Below, piece after piece: positions 8,082-15,453 of a stretch of DNA of 64,000 bases. This DNA is from an uncultured Clostridia bacterium (GTDB taxonomy: Bacteria; Bacillota; Clostridia; TANB77; UBA1234). A program made the translations under genes and the position numbers. A model generated the notes under the pieces. That model saw only the letters and a list, made by a program, of their open reading frames with translations. It ran no database searches and was not told where the DNA came from. The stretch spans positions 1-64,000 of the forward strand of contig CAKPEF010000005.1 in assembly GCA_934149305.1 (NCBI GenBank), in the 5' to 3' direction. The number at the start of each line of letters is the position of its first letter. Positions within the stretch are counted from its first letter, which is position 1.

Positions 8082-8193
8082 AATGTAGCGGAGCACAGCG
8101 TGCTCCATAAAAAACTGCCGAGAGTAACATGCTAAAATAAAATTGGATATATATTGTAGTTAGTAATGAAGCACACTTAAGCTCCGCTACATT
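8082..8193 (+). repeat. Intergenic hairpin repeat, island variant
   Basis: AATGTAGCGGAGC at 8082 and GCTCCGCTACATT ending 8193. Essentially identical to the 3756-3867 copy. Confidence 0.75.
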
Positions 8194-8258
8194 GATTGTG
8201 CTATTTATAAAGTTTGCAACAAATCTTGAGAAAAATTACAAAAATTTCAAGAAATATA

Positions 8259-8287
8259 TTTACAAAAAAAGCCCCAAATGATAATCT
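8259..8287 (+). promoter_or_regulatory. Retained toxin promoter before Imm11 copy 3
   Basis: TTTACA (8259-8264), 17 bases, TAATCT (8282-8287). Same as the promoter at 3933. Confidence 0.6.
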
Positions 8288-8311
8288 GACAACAACGAGG
8301 AAAAAGCTTAA

Positions 8312-8407
8312 AGTAGTTACAAACAAAATCGAAGTGACAAGGAAGAAGCATTGTCAATATTGAAAAAAATACGTGATATGCTATTGAATGGAACATTTAA
8401 GTATTAA
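8312..8407 (+). pseudogene. Toxin 3' tail remnant, second copy
   Basis: Same 31-codon tail as at 3986-4081, ending IRDMLLNGTFKY and a TAA, 15 bases before Imm11 copy 3. Confidence 0.75.
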
Positions 8408-8422
8408 GAGGAGTGAATTAGT

Positions 8423-8989
8423 ATGAAAATATGGAAATTTGGTGCTGTAGCGGAAAGATATGACAGCTTAACACCAGCAGATGACTACACATACGAAGAA
8501 ATGATGTCTTTTGATGGTAGAAGCCACCAAAACGATTGGATACGCAGAAAGGTAGTACCGAACATAAATCCTAAAAAGAATCCAAAGCTTGGTGATCGCT
8601 CTCAGTGCATGGGGGTACTGGTCTTTAGCCAAAAAGCCATTGAAAAATTGTATGACTTTATAAAGGACGATGTTGAAATTTTACCTCTTGAGTGTGATTA
8701 TGGAGAATTTTCAATAATAAATGTGACGACAGTTCTCGATGCTCTTGACCATAAAAACTCTAAGTATGAGTATATTAAAGGAACAAATAGAATAATGTAT
8801 TTTGAAAAGTATGCCTTTTTTGAAGACATCGTAAAAGGACATGACATTTTTAAAATTACAGATAGGAGAACTTCTCATATATTTGTTTCTGATAAATTCA
8901 TACAGACAGTAAATCAAAGCAAATTAAAAGGTTTCCGTTTCGAACTTGTATGGGATAGTGAAGAATCACTAGAAGATGCAAGTAAATAA
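8423..8989 (+). CDS. Imm11-like immunity protein, copy 3 (orphan)
   Basis: A 188-residue paralogue of the two preceding immunity genes, again after a promoter and toxin tail rather than a whole toxin. It is the most divergent of the three (for example KLGDRSQCMGVL and DRRTSHIFVSDKFIQTVNQ), consistent with specificity for another toxin allele. Its terminator is destroyed: the hairpin's left arm at 9037 is present, but the sequence switches to toxin coding sequence before the right arm. Transcription therefore probably runs on into the EndoU-like remnant and the gene at 9329. Confidence 0.75.
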   Translation: MKIWKFGAVAERYDSLTPADDYTYEEMMSFDGRSHQNDWIRRKVVPNINPKKNPKLGDRSQCMGVLVFSQKAIEKLYDFIKDDVEILPLECDYGEFSIINVTTVLDALDHKNSKYEYIKGTNRIMYFEKYAFFEDIVKGHDIFKITDRRTSHIFVSDKFIQTVNQSKLKGFRFELVWDSEESLEDASK

Positions 8990-9049
8990 TTACTCAAAGA
9001 AAGATTTTCTAAGAGTATAGCAAAGTTTCTAAAAAAGCTAGAGATATAA

Positions 9050-9316
9050 TGCAAATTTGCAGTAAATGATGAAAATTCCATTGAATTGGATGCGGAAAAG
9101 AAACACGCAATAGTAACAAGTGGCGAGATACCAAAAACATTTTTCCCAGATGATTGGTTACCAAGCGATGTGATTGAAGCGGCTGAAGAGGCATTTTTCA
9201 ATGGAGTAGTTGAACCACTTGCAAATCAAATACATTATGTAACCAAATCCGGCGTAGGAATATGCTTGAATCTTAACAAAGCGGGAAAGATTGTTTCTTG
9301 GTTTCCTGAAGTGTGA
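9050..9316 (+). pseudogene. Truncated EndoU-like toxin remnant
   Basis: The frame opens after a TAA at 9047-9049 and begins FAVNDENSIELDA, matching the toxin stalk-domain segment FAVNGEESIEWDA at about 6064. It then passes into a different C-terminal domain, with KHAIVTSGEIPKTFFPDDW and GKIVSWFPEV. The KT-FP-DW...G-IV--FP pattern resembles bacterial EndoU RNase toxins (BECR fold). The domain is short for that family and may lack one catalytic histidine. No proper start or ribosome site is visible, only a TTG at 9086. I treat it as a deletion product. EndoU assignment is moderate. Confidence 0.55.
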
Positions 9317-9328
9317 AAAGGAGGTAAA

Positions 9329-9757
9329 ATGAAAGTAAAATATCATTTTGAGTATGTACAAAAAATTCTTTTTATGAGGATTGAACCTAATTCTCAAATA
9401 ACAGGTTATCTTCCCAATGTAGCAGGCTGGTTTCATTGTGATGTTGGAAGTCAAGGCGAAGAGAATCTGATGGCAATTAAGGAATATTTAAAACATCCGA
9501 CTGATGAATATCTTTTACTGGGTTCAAATGCGTATGAGGTTCATGTGAAAAAGGATTATACAACTGTTTCATATGACTATGAATATGCTAATCCAGAAAT
9601 GGTTCCTTGCACTATTCCAACTCAAATGGTATGTGAACTTTTGCAAGCTTGGACAAAAGAGTATGCAAAATATTCAAAAGAGGATGCTAAAGCAGAAAAT
9701 GCAAATGTTGCAACCAAGACTTTGGGTGAGAAAATCAAAGAGATTTTTAAAAAATAA
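9329..9757 (+). CDS. Candidate immunity protein for the EndoU-like toxin
   Basis: A 142-residue acidic protein with an excellent AAAAGGAGG ribosome site, 12 bases after the toxin remnant. I do not recognise the family. Visible features are an N-terminal beta-rich part (YHFEYVQKILFMRIEP), a GYLPNVAGWFHCDVG motif and a charged C-terminal helix. Position directly after a toxin C-terminal domain is the main evidence for an immunity role. It is not related to the Imm11-like copies. The gene appears intact while its toxin is truncated. Confidence 0.6.
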   Translation: MKVKYHFEYVQKILFMRIEPNSQITGYLPNVAGWFHCDVGSQGEENLMAIKEYLKHPTDEYLLLGSNAYEVHVKKDYTTVSYDYEYANPEMVPCTIPTQMVCELLQAWTKEYAKYSKEDAKAENANVATKTLGEKIKEIFKK

Positions 9758-9778
9758 ATTTTTGAAAATCTAAGCTGT

Positions 9779-9835
9779 TTCCGTTTCGAACTTGTATGGG
9801 ATAGTGAAGAATCACTAGAAGATGCAAGTAAATAA
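9779..9835 (+). pseudogene. Imm11 3' remnant (last 18 codons)
   Basis: Encodes FRFELVWDSEESLEDASK and a TAA, identical to the end of the full Imm11 genes, fused directly after the 9329 gene. It marks the right-hand recombination joint of the inserted EndoU module. Confidence 0.8.
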
Positions 9836-9882
9836 TTACTCAAAGAAAGATTTTCTAAGAGTATAGCAAAGTTTCTAAAAAA

Positions 9883-9925
9883 GCTAGAGATATAATGCAG
9901 ATTTGCAAAATACCTCTAGCTTTTT
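9883..9925 (+). terminator. Terminator closing the toxin island
   Basis: GCTAGAG / CTCTAGC stem plus T5, fourth intact copy of the island terminator. It separates the island from the hydrogenase operon. Confidence 0.8.
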
Positions 9926-9972
9926 GCTGTGTAAATATAAAAATATAGCATAATTATCAATTTGTATGTAAC

Positions 9973-10084
9973 AATGTAGCGGAGCACAGTGTGCTCCATA
10001 AAAAACTGCTGAGAGTAACATGCTAAAATAAAATTGGATATATATTGTAGTTAGTAATGGAGCACACTTAAGCTCCGCTACATT
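9973..10084 (+). repeat. Intergenic hairpin repeat, last island copy
   Basis: AATGTAGCGGAGC at 9973 and GCTCCGCTACATT ending 10084. The rest of 9836-10178 holds only the terminator, this repeat and AT-rich sequence. Confidence 0.75.
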
Positions 10085-10178
10085 ATTGAGTAAAAATTAA
10101 CTATTATTGCTGTATTTTTGTTTTGAAAAAACATGAAAATTTTCCATAAAAAATTTTGACGAATATGCTCATAAAATG

Positions 10179-10207
10179 TTGAAATTGTTTTTTACATATG
10201 TTAAGAT
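10179..10207 (+). promoter_or_regulatory. Promoter of the rex-hydrogenase-adhE operon
   Basis: TTGAAA at 10179-10184, 17 bases, TAAGAT at 10202-10207. I find no further terminator-like hairpin until after 19390, so this may serve the whole fermentative operon. Confidence 0.55.
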
Positions 10208-10210
10208 TAA

Positions 10211-10230
10211 ATCGATAAAAAAATATCGAT
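10211..10230 (+). promoter_or_regulatory. Operator-like inverted repeat over the transcription start
   Basis: ATCGATA-6 nt-TATCGAT, perfect 7-bp arms, lying just after the -10 box and before the rex ribosome site. Its placement suits a repressor site, possibly Rex autoregulation. It does not match the TTGTTAA-N4-TTAACAA Rex consensus I know, so the bound factor is open. Confidence 0.45.
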
Positions 10231-10241
10231 TGGAGGTGCAT

Positions 10242-10856
10242 ATGAAAATGATATATGTTTCTAAAGCTTGTCTAGAGCGACTTCCGTGTTATCTTAGATT
10301 GTTAAAAGAAAAACGAGAAAGCAAAATAGAATTTATTTCTTCAACATCGATTGCGAGAGAACTTAGTTTAAATTCAGTACAAGTTAGAAAAGATTTAGCA
10401 CTTATAAGTAAGAGCGATGGAAAACCAGGAAGAGGATTTAATGTTTCAATGCTCATTTCGGATTTAGAAAATTTTTTAGGACTAAACAATGTTACAGATG
10501 CTGTAATCGTTGGTGCAGGCAAACTTGGAATGGCACTACTAGGTTATAAAGGCTTTGAAAAAAACATTGATATTCTTATGGCATTTGATAGCGATAAATC
10601 AAAATGTGATAATAAAAAAATATTTTATATAGATAAAATGGAAGATTTAATTAAGAGACTTAATATTCATATAGGAATAATAGCTGTTCCAAAAGAAGAG
10701 GCACAAAATGTGTGTGATACACTTGTAAAAGCTGGTGTAAAGGCTATTTGGAATTTTGCACCGACTAATTTAATCGTACCAAGTAAAGTTATCATTAAAA
10801 ATGAAGATTTATCAGCTTCATTATTGATATTATTAAAAAGTTTAAATAAAAAGTAA
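10242..10856 (+). CDS. rex: Redox-sensing repressor Rex
   Basis: A 204-residue NAD(H)-responsive repressor. An N-terminal winged helix (residues about 10-70; SSTSIARELSLNSVQVRKDLALIS...GKPGRGF is the Rex signature) binds DNA. A Rossmann domain follows with GAGKLGMALLGY (about 88-100), which senses NADH/NAD+, and a C-terminal domain-swap helix. The start is the ATG at 10242 after TGGAGGTG. An in-frame upstream ATG at 10176 lies before the predicted promoter elements. Rex typically represses NADH-oxidising fermentation genes. Here it heads the run of hydrogenase and adhE genes it likely controls. Confidence 0.93.
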   Translation: MKMIYVSKACLERLPCYLRLLKEKRESKIEFISSTSIARELSLNSVQVRKDLALISKSDGKPGRGFNVSMLISDLENFLGLNNVTDAVIVGAGKLGMALLGYKGFEKNIDILMAFDSDKSKCDNKKIFYIDKMEDLIKRLNIHIGIIAVPKEEAQNVCDTLVKAGVKAIWNFAPTNLIVPSKVIIKNEDLSASLLILLKSLNKK

Positions 10857-10869
10857 GGAGGATGTTTTT

Positions 10870-11112
10870 ATGGTAGTAGATGTTTGTGTAGGTAGTTCAT
10901 GTCATTTGAAAGGTTCTTATGATGTAATTCAAAAATTGCAAAAGTTAATAGCTGAAAATAATTTAGAGGATAAAGTTACACTTAAAGCAAGTTTTTGCTT
11001 AGGAAATTGCTCTAATGGTGTTTCAATGAGAATAGATGGAGAGGTTGTTTCTAATGCAAATCCAGAGAATATAGAAGACATCTTTAAAGAGCAAATTTTA
11101 GTGAAAGTTTAA
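10870..11112 (+). CDS. Thioredoxin-like [2Fe-2S] ferredoxin of the hydrogenase cluster
   Basis: An 80-residue protein of the NuoE/thioredoxin-like 2Fe-2S fold: cysteines C6 and C11 (CVGSSC) and C43 and C47 (CLGNC), the four-cysteine pattern of this family. It probably shuttles electrons to the neighbouring hydrogenase proteins. AAGGAGG precedes the start, 13 bases after rex. The arrangement rex, small ferredoxin, PAS hydrogenase, phosphatase, hydrogenase resembles the hfs-type clusters of thermophilic and gut Clostridia. Confidence 0.85.
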   Translation: MVVDVCVGSSCHLKGSYDVIQKLQKLIAENNLEDKVTLKASFCLGNCSNGVSMRIDGEVVSNANPENIEDIFKEQILVKV

Positions 11113-11125
11113 GAGGTGTTAAAGT

Positions 11126-12820
11126 ATGCTTAAATATTTAGAGTTTAAAGAGGCTAAATGCAAGAACTGTTATAAGTGCTTGAAAAATTGCCCTGTTAAA
11201 GCAATAAAAATAGAGGACAATCAAGCAAAAGTAATAGAAGATAGGTGCATACTTTGTGGTAAGTGTACGCTTATATGTCCTCAAAATGCTAAAAAAGTTC
11301 ATAGCGAATTAGATGGTGTTAAAGAGCTATTAAAAAACAATAAGGTTATAGCTAGTATTGCTCCATCATTTATTTCAAACTTTAATATAAGTGATTTTGA
11401 AACTATGAATGTTGCTTTAAAAGAGGCTGGCTTTGCTTTTGCAGAAGAAACTGCTAGAGGTGCGAAAATAGTCACACAAAAATATGAGGAACTATTAAAA
11501 ACTAAAAAGTTTAAAAACTTTATAACATCTTGTTGCCCAGCTGTTAATAGTCTAATTAGTATTTATTATCCGGATGCATTAAAATATTTAGCACCAGTTG
11601 ATTCACCGATAATAGCACATGCTAAGTTATTAAAAAAAGAAAATCCAGATTGTAAAATAGTTTTTATTGGTCCATGCATTGCCAAAAAGAGAGAATGTAG
11701 AGAATCTGGTATTATAGATGCTGTGCTTACATTTGAAGAACTTCTTAAATTGTTCGAAGAAAAGAATATAGAGTTTAGAGAAGAAAGCGAAGAATCAAAA
11801 GCAAGTTGGAATCGAGCAAGATTTTATCCAATAAGTAGAGGGGTTATAAAATCATTTGATAAATTAAATAGCAATTATGAATTTATAGCAATTGATGGTG
11901 TTGCAAATTGTATAGAAACTCTTGAAAAGATAAACGAGCTAGACCATGTTTTCTTAGAGCTTAATGCTTGTGAGCATGCTTGCGTAAATGGTCCTTGCAG
12001 TTTAAATAAATCAGATTCCTCAATTATTGCAAATTCAAAAGTTAGAAATTATGTAAGAAGTAATATAAAAGTGAGCAAAGATGCAAAAGATGTAGATAAA
12101 GGTATTGATGTTTCATATGAACATAAAGAAAGACCGATGAATGTAATAGAACCAACAGAAGAACAAATAAAAGAAGTGCTTGCTAAAACAGGAAAATATA
12201 CAAAAGATGATGAACTAAATTGTGGTGCTTGCGGATATTCTAGTTGTAGAGAAAAAGCATGGGCGGTTATAAATGGTTATGCAGATGTTGAAATGTGCCT
12301 TCCATATATGCGTGAAAGAGCCGAAACTATGTCATACGAGATAATTCAAAATAGCCCAAATGGAATTGTTGTAGTTGATAAATCTTTTAATATAACAGAG
12401 ATAAATGCAAAGGCAAAATCTTTGCTTGGAATTCATGAATTTCGTCCAAAAGAGTCTTGCATATTAGATTATATAAAAGATAATGAAGATTTTATTGAAG
12501 CATTAACAAAGGATAAAAATATTTATTCTAAAAAGATAAAAATAGATGCAACTAATTCATATGTCGAATTATCTATAACTCATATTGAAAAACAAAATGT
12601 GATGTTTGCAATCTTAAAGGATATAACAGACAGAGTCTGCTATAATCAAAAATTAAATGAAATGAAGCTCGAAACAATTGCAACAACAGATGATGTAATC
12701 AAAAAACAAATGAGAGTAGCACAAGAAATTGCATCGCTTTTAGGGGAGACAACAGCTGAAACAAAGGTTGCTTTAGTTAAGCTAAAAAAGATGCTAAATG
12801 AAAACAATGAGGGTGAATAG
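11126..12820 (+). CDS. Sensory-type [FeFe] hydrogenase with PAS domain (HydS/HfsB-like)
   Basis: A 564-residue protein. Residues about 8-60 hold two 4Fe-4S clusters (CKNCYKCLKNCP, CILCGKCTLICP). The H-cluster domain follows with TSCCP (C136, C137), GPCIAKK (C184) and CEHAC (C282, C286). Next come a CGACGYSSC Fe-S module near residue 370 and a PAS domain at about 410-520. The unusual third motif (NACEHACVNG rather than the MACxGGC of catalytic enzymes) and the PAS domain fit group C, thought to sense H2 or redox state rather than make bulk H2. It is followed two bases later by a phosphatase gene, its likely output partner. Confidence 0.88.
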   Translation: MLKYLEFKEAKCKNCYKCLKNCPVKAIKIEDNQAKVIEDRCILCGKCTLICPQNAKKVHSELDGVKELLKNNKVIASIAPSFISNFNISDFETMNVALKEAGFAFAEETARGAKIVTQKYEELLKTKKFKNFITSCCPAVNSLISIYYPDALKYLAPVDSPIIAHAKLLKKENPDCKIVFIGPCIAKKRECRESGIIDAVLTFEELLKLFEEKNIEFREESEESKASWNRARFYPISRGVIKSFDKLNSNYEFIAIDGVANCIETLEKINELDHVFLELNACEHACVNGPCSLNKSDSSIIANSKVRNYVRSNIKVSKDAKDVDKGIDVSYEHKERPMNVIEPTEEQIKEVLAKTGKYTKDDELNCGACGYSSCREKAWAVINGYADVEMCLPYMRERAETMSYEIIQNSPNGIVVVDKSFNITEINAKAKSLLGIHEFRPKESCILDYIKDNEDFIEALTKDKNIYSKKIKIDATNSYVELSITHIEKQNVMFAILKDITDRVCYNQKLNEMKLETIATTDDVIKKQMRVAQEIASLLGETTAETKVALVKLKKMLNENNEGE

Positions 12821-12821
12821 T

Positions 12822-13982
12822 ATGGGACTTTTTCTTGAGTATGGATATACATCTTTTAATAAAATTGGTGAAGAATTATGTGGCGATAGAGTTTCAATCG
12901 TAAAAAAAGATGGCTACACTACTTTAGTTCTTGCAGATGGACTTGGTAGTGGAGTTAAAGCGAATATCTTATCAACATTAACGTCAAAAATTCTAAGCAC
13001 GATGGTTTCAAATGAAATTCCGATGGAAGAATGTATTGAAACAATTGTAGAAACACTTCCAGTGTGCAAGGAAAGAGGAGTTGCTTATTCAACATTTTCT
13101 GTTATTCATATAAATGATGAAGGCAGTGGATATATGTTTGAGTTTGATAATCCAAGATGTATATTTTGCACGAATGGTGTGTTTAAAGATTTAGAAAGAG
13201 AAGAAATTACAATATTAAATAAGAAAATATACAAATCAGATTTAAAACTGAAAAGTGGCGATTTGATACTTATTATGTCAGATGGTGTGCCACATGCAGG
13301 CATTGGTAAAACAATGAATTTAGGTTGGGATAGAAAAGATATTATTGCATATCTAGATGAAAATATAAAGCCACATATGTCGGCAAGATGTGTAGCAAAC
13401 TTACTTGCTAGTACAAGTAAAGCGTTATACATGAATGAACCAGGTGATGATACTACAGTTGCAGCAATAAAAATAAGAGAAGAAGAATGCGTAAATATAA
13501 TGATAGGTCCACCTGTTAGAAGAGAAGATTGCGATAGATATGTTGAAGATTTTTTGAGAAATGAAGGAATAAGAATTGTTTGTGGTGGAACGACATCACA
13601 AATAGTTGCAAATCATTTACATGAAAAAGTTGAGACAGATTTAAATTATATAGATAGCGAACTTCCGCCAATAGGTTTCATAAAAGGAATAGACTTAACG
13701 ACGGAGGGAGTTATAACGCTTAGAAGGCTAATAGAGTTGTCAGAAGAATATTTAAGAATAGATAGTGATGTGCCAAAGAATTTTATGAAAAAAGATGGGG
13801 CTTCTTTAATTGCAAACTTTTTGTTTGAAGAAGCAACTAGTGTTAATTTCTTTGTTGGTCAAGCAGTTAATGAGGCACATAGTGACTTGCCAATAAATAG
13901 CACATTAAAATTCAAGTTGGTAGACACACTTTCTAAGAATTTAGAGCAGATGGGTAAAAAAATCAGTATTAAATATTATTAA
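12822..13982 (+). CDS. SpoIIE/PP2C-type serine phosphatase of the hydrogenase cluster
   Basis: A 386-residue cytosolic protein with a PP2C SpoIIE domain. LVLADGLGSGVKAN (about 38-51) and LILIMSDGVPHAGIG (about 144-158) carry the metal-binding aspartates, and EPGDDTTVAAIKI closes the domain. A second half (about 215-386) of unknown fold follows. The start is the ATG at 12822 after GAGGGTGA. The in-frame start at 12798 would overlap hydS. Coupled to the PAS hydrogenase, it probably relays an H2/redox signal by dephosphorylating a target not encoded here. Confidence 0.85.
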   Translation: MGLFLEYGYTSFNKIGEELCGDRVSIVKKDGYTTLVLADGLGSGVKANILSTLTSKILSTMVSNEIPMEECIETIVETLPVCKERGVAYSTFSVIHINDEGSGYMFEFDNPRCIFCTNGVFKDLEREEITILNKKIYKSDLKLKSGDLILIMSDGVPHAGIGKTMNLGWDRKDIIAYLDENIKPHMSARCVANLLASTSKALYMNEPGDDTTVAAIKIREEECVNIMIGPPVRREDCDRYVEDFLRNEGIRIVCGGTTSQIVANHLHEKVETDLNYIDSELPPIGFIKGIDLTTEGVITLRRLIELSEEYLRIDSDVPKNFMKKDGASLIANFLFEEATSVNFFVGQAVNEAHSDLPINSTLKFKLVDTLSKNLEQMGKKISIKYY

Positions 13983-13997
13983 GGAAGTGAAGATAAA

Positions 13998-15437
13998 ATG
14001 AAAATTTTTGATACGTATGTACAAAAATTAAAATATAAGGTTTTAAAAGAGGTTATTAAAAAAGCATATGCAGATGAGTTAGACACATGTTATAGAGACA
14101 TTCCAAAAGAGATATCTCCAGGGCCAAAGCCAATAGCTCGCTGCTGTGTGTATAAAGATAGAGCTGTAATAGAAGAAAGAATAGCACTTGCTATGGGTGG
14201 AGATAAAAATAATCCAAATTCAGTAGAGGTAATAGACATAGCATGTGATGAGTGTCCTGTTGAGGGTGCATATGTAACACCAGCTTGTAGAGGATGTTTA
14301 GTTCATAGATGTGTTGATACTTGTCCTAAAGGTGCAATAAGTATAGTAAATCATAAAGCAATTGTAGACAAAGAAAAATGCATAGAATGTGGAAAGTGTA
14401 CAACTGTATGTCCTTATTCAGCTATTATAATGCAAAAAAGACCTTGCATAAAAGCATGTAAAGTCGATGCATTAACAATAGATGAAAATAAAAAGGCAAA
14501 AATAGATAATGATAAATGTATATCTTGTGGAGCATGTGTATATCAATGTCCATTTGGTGCAATATCAGATAAATCATTTGTTTTAGAAACAGTAGATATT
14601 TTAAGAAAATCTGAAAATAATACAAAGTATAATACTTATGCAGTTATTGCTCCATCAATAGCAGGACAATTTGATAATGTAACACCAGAACAAGTTGTTA
14701 CAGGAATAATGAAACTTGGTTTCCATCAAGTTGTAGAAGCCGCAATAGGAGCAGATATCGCTTTGTATAACGAGGCAAAAGAATTTAAAGAAAAGAAAAT
14801 TTTAACTACATCTTGTTGTCCATCTTTTGTAATGTATGTTGAAAAGAATTTTCCTGAACTTACAAAGTATATATCAAGCAGTGTTTCACCAATGGTTTAC
14901 GCAGCAATGTTAATCAAAAAGTCTGATCCAACTGCAAAAGTGGTATTCATTGGTCCATGTACAAGCAAGAAACTAGAATACAAAATGGAAAAAACAAAAG
15001 GTGCAATAGATTCAGTTATTTCATTTGAAGAATTACAAGCATTTTTCGATGCTAAAGAAATTGATATTGAATCACTAGAGGGAACAGACCTAAATAATGC
15101 ATCATTCTATGGTAGAATATTTGCAAAATCTGGTGGTATAAAAGAGGGATTAGAAAAAGTTGCAAAAGAGTATTTTGATGTAGATGATTTAAAACCTGTT
15201 GCAATGAGCGGAATTACAGAATGTAAAGCTAACTTGTTGAAACTAAAAATGGGTAAATCATTGGACAACTTCTTCGAGGGAATGGCATGCGACGGAGGTT
15301 GCTTAAATGGTGCACTTTGCATACATCATGGACCTAAGAATGTAGTTGAAATAGACAAGTTTGGAAAAAGAGCAAAAGAACAAGACATAAAAAATTCAGT
15401 AGAATTATATAACTTAAACAATGAAGAAAAAGAATAA
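13998..15437 (+). CDS. Catalytic [FeFe] hydrogenase
   Basis: A 479-residue monomer-type enzyme. CxxCxxCxxxC clusters lie between residues 80 and 195, including CIECGKCTTVCP and CISCGACVYQCP. The H-cluster domain has L1 TSCCPSF (C273, C274), L2 FIGPCTSKK (C321) and L3 MACDGGCLNG (C431, C435), so all cluster ligands are present. It reduces protons to H2 with reduced ferredoxin in fermentation. The architecture fits group B hydrogenases of gut Clostridia. It lies 15 bases after the phosphatase gene and 16 before adhE. Confidence 0.92.
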   Translation: MKIFDTYVQKLKYKVLKEVIKKAYADELDTCYRDIPKEISPGPKPIARCCVYKDRAVIEERIALAMGGDKNNPNSVEVIDIACDECPVEGAYVTPACRGCLVHRCVDTCPKGAISIVNHKAIVDKEKCIECGKCTTVCPYSAIIMQKRPCIKACKVDALTIDENKKAKIDNDKCISCGACVYQCPFGAISDKSFVLETVDILRKSENNTKYNTYAVIAPSIAGQFDNVTPEQVVTGIMKLGFHQVVEAAIGADIALYNEAKEFKEKKILTTSCCPSFVMYVEKNFPELTKYISSSVSPMVYAAMLIKKSDPTAKVVFIGPCTSKKLEYKMEKTKGAIDSVISFEELQAFFDAKEIDIESLEGTDLNNASFYGRIFAKSGGIKEGLEKVAKEYFDVDDLKPVAMSGITECKANLLKLKMGKSLDNFFEGMACDGGCLNGALCIHHGPKNVVEIDKFGKRAKEQDIKNSVELYNLNNEEKE

Positions 15438-15453
15438 TAGGAGGTAAAGGTTT

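Larger units (their letters stand above)
7992..8422 (+). repeat. 431-bp direct repeat, copy 2 (copy 1 at 3666-4096)
   Basis: Same order as copy 1: terminator, hairpin repeat, promoter, toxin tail, ribosome site. The two copies flank the intact toxin and two immunity genes, so recombination between them would delete about 4.3 kb, including the toxin. Confidence 0.85.

Noticed and set aside
3756..10084. CRISPR array, suggested by repeated hairpin units
   Set aside because: The units are over 100 bp, irregularly spaced and separated by genes. There are no short uniform spacers and no cas genes.
10176..10241. Longer Rex N-terminus from ATG 10176
   Set aside because: This segment lies over the promoter and operator-like palindrome. 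TGGAGGTG places the start at 10242, giving the usual Rex length.
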